From: an uncultured Anaerovibrio sp.
GTDB taxonomy: Bacteria; Bacillota; Negativicutes; Selenomonadales; Selenomonadaceae
Assembly (NCBI GenBank): GCA_902785445.1
Contig: CACZYN010000025.1
Span: 1 to 13,069 of the forward strand
Reading direction: 5' to 3'
DNA: 13,069 nt
The translations under genes and the position numbers were made by a program. The notes beneath the pieces are model-generated. The model was not told the origin of the DNA, made no database searches, and saw nothing but the letters and a program-made list of their open reading frames with translations. Positions 11,595 to 13,069 of this stretch are shown piece by piece; within the stretch, counting starts at the first letter, position 1, and each line of letters starts with the position of its first letter.

Positions 11595-13069
11595 TCAAAA
11601 CAGAGTCATCTGGTCACTCTCATCCATGCCATCCAAACAGCCATGTAAACGCAGTGCTTCAATGCTTTTCTTATTGATACCAGTCCTTTTTTTGAGGTTT
11701 TCAATTGATAAAAAAGGCCCCTCTTCTCGTTTTTCTACAATAGCCTTGGCATCTACGCCACCAAGACCATTCAATGTTGTAAAGGGCGGTAATATAGCAT
11801 TTTCTTCCGTTACCATCTGAAAACGATTTGCTCCGGATTTATACAAGTCCACCTTTTTTACGGTAAAGCCCCGAAGATACATTTCCCAGGCCAGCTGAAG
11901 TACCACATATAGGGCATTTTCGGCATCATTCAGTGTATCCATGGCTTCAAGCTCATCCATTTTCTGTTTTACAACGTCCTTTCCGCCAGCAATAATATCT
12001 GAATCAAAGGCCGCTGCCCGAATGGAAAAATAGGCCGCATAATAGGCCAGGGGATAATGCACCTTGCAGAAAGCAATACGATAGGCCATCATTACATAGG
12101 CTGTAGCATGAGCTCTGGGAAACAGGTACTCTATTTTTTGGCAAGATTCAATATACCACTCTGGTATGCCAGCCTTTTGGAGTATTTCCACCACATCTGG
12201 AGCAATCCCCCTGTTTTTACGCACATTTTCCATGGTTTTGAAGGCCAATAATGGATCTACACCTTTATGTATGAGATACATCATAATATCATCCCTGGCA
12301 GAAATGGCATTCTGCAAGGTGCATGTACCAGCCCTGATAAGATCCTGGGCATTACCCAGCCAGACATTCGTACCATGGGAAAACCCCGAAATCCGTACCA
12401 GATCTGAAAAACATTTCGGATGGGTATCATCAATCATCTGCCGGGTAAAGGCAGTACGAAACTCCGGAATACCAAAAGTGCCAGAATTGGCCCCCAGTTC
12501 TTCCGCCGTCACACCTAAAGCATTAGTGCAATTAAACAAGCTAAGGGTAGCCGGATCATCAAAGGGAATTGTCTTCGGATCTCGATGGGTCAGATCTTCC
12601 AGCATTTTTATCACTGTGGGATCATCGTGGCCCAGAATATCCAACTTAACCAACCGGCTGGAAATAGAATGATAGTCGAAGTGTGTTGTAATAATACTTC
12701 CAGTCTTGTCACCAGCAGGATGCTGCAAGGGAGTAAAGAAATGAACATCCATATCCCTTGGGACTACCATAATACCCGCGGGGTGCTGACTGCTGGTTTG
12801 TTTAACACCGGTACAGGAGACTGCCATCTTCTTTATATACGCTTCATGCTTGTTCTGCCCTTTATCCTTAAAGAAATTACGCACATAGGCGGGCGCCGTT
12901 TTTTCTGCAATTGTTCCAATAGCACCAGCCCTAAATACATTATCCTTACCGAATAACTCCTCGGTATATCTATGAGCCACCGGCTGATATTCCCCGGAGA
13001 AGTTCAAGTCTATATCTGGAACCTTATCACCATCAAAGCCCAGGAACACCGCAAACGGAATTTCATGAC
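11595..13069 (-). CDS. polC: DNA polymerase III alpha subunit, PolC type (C-terminal 490 aa, 5' end outside window)
   Basis: The frame is open to the window edge. The first visible residues, HEIPFAVFLGFDGDKVPDID, then LNFSGEYQP, are the PolC palm motif carrying the third catalytic aspartate of C-family polymerases. The fingers and later motifs follow: CTGVKQTSSQHPAGIMVVP, LVKLDILGHDDPTVIKML, GIPEFRTAFTRQM, ISGFSHGTNVWLGNAQDL, CTLQNAISARDDIMMYLI, YLFPRAHATAYVMMAYRIAF and a final helix-hairpin-helix region ending in QMTLF. PolC of Bacillus subtilis is about 1,440 aa and ends QLSLF, so the C-terminus is complete. It synthesises DNA at the replication fork. Whether this is the housekeeping copy or a second, island-borne copy cannot be told from the visible part. 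An annotation beginning at GTG 13049 would be an artefact, because homology extends upstream. Confidence 0.93.
   Translation of the reverse strand, partial: HEIPFAVFLGFDGDKVPDIDLNFSGEYQPVAHRYTEELFGKDNVFRAGAIGTIAEKTAPAYVRNFFKDKGQNKHEAYIKKMAVSCTGVKQTSSQHPAGIMVVPRDMDVHFFTPLQHPAGDKTGSIITTHFDYHSISSRLVKLDILGHDDPTVIKMLEDLTHRDPKTIPFDDPATLSLFNCTNALGVTAEELGANSGTFGIPEFRTAFTRQMIDDTHPKCFSDLVRISGFSHGTNVWLGNAQDLIRAGTCTLQNAISARDDIMMYLIHKGVDPLLAFKTMENVRKNRGIAPDVVEILQKAGIPEWYIESCQKIEYLFPRAHATAYVMMAYRIAFCKVHYPLAYYAAYFSIRAAAFDSDIIAGGKDVVKQKMDELEAMDTLNDAENALYVVLQLAWEMYLRGFTVKKVDLYKSGANRFQMVTEENAILPPFTTLNGLGGVDAKAIVEKREEGPFLSIENLKKRTGINKKSIEALRLHGCLDGMDESDQMTLF

Overview
This window comes from a low-to-moderate-GC Firmicute. 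Its right edge encodes a Gram-positive-type DNA polymerase III alpha subunit (PolC), almost every start has a strong purine-rich Shine-Dalgarno site, and several starts are TTG or follow closely on the upstream stop. The overall look suggests Negativicutes (Selenomonas-like), but the sequence does not prove this. All genes lie on the minus strand except one IS256-family transposase. The region is an accessory island of short, separately terminated operons.

Layout, in the direction of transcription from right to left. (1) 13069-10969: the C-terminal third of PolC, then a WYL-domain protein that has no DNA-binding domain, then about 550 bp of apparently decayed sequence. (2) 10385-8496: a single-gene unit for a DUF262/HNH protein of the GmrSD restriction-like type, with its own terminator. 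(3) 8384-5247: a unit encoding a replicative-helicase (DnaB) RecA domain that has lost its P-loop lysine and its catalytic glutamate, followed by two small unknown genes. A 1,520-bp IS256-family element with a perfect 8-bp target duplication has split these two small genes apart. (4) 5133-1326: a five-gene operon made of a 79-aa unknown, a full-length HTH-WYL-WCX regulator, two unknown proteins of 309 and 279 aa, and an NT5C-type HAD nucleotidase. (5) 1280-1: a promoter, a DUF3990 ADP-ribosyltransferase-like protein and an overlapping XRE-type HTH partner, which together resemble a toxin-antitoxin pair.

The main non-coding signal is a repeated element of about 80 bp found upstream of units 2, 3 and 4. 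It contains a 25-bp interrupted dyad (outer TGTAC/GTACA, inner CAA/TTG) and a conserved ATTCCTGCAAA block. In two copies the dyad sits exactly 23 bp upstream of a TGCTATAAT extended -10 box. The only complete DNA-binding regulator seen beside these operators is the WYL protein of unit 4. The simplest model is a locally shared regulon: one WYL regulator controls its own operon, the dead-helicase operon and the restriction-like gene. The functional assignment as anti-phage or stress defence is inference from family membership and context. The shared operator, the helicase lesions, the IS boundaries and the terminators can be read directly from the sequence.
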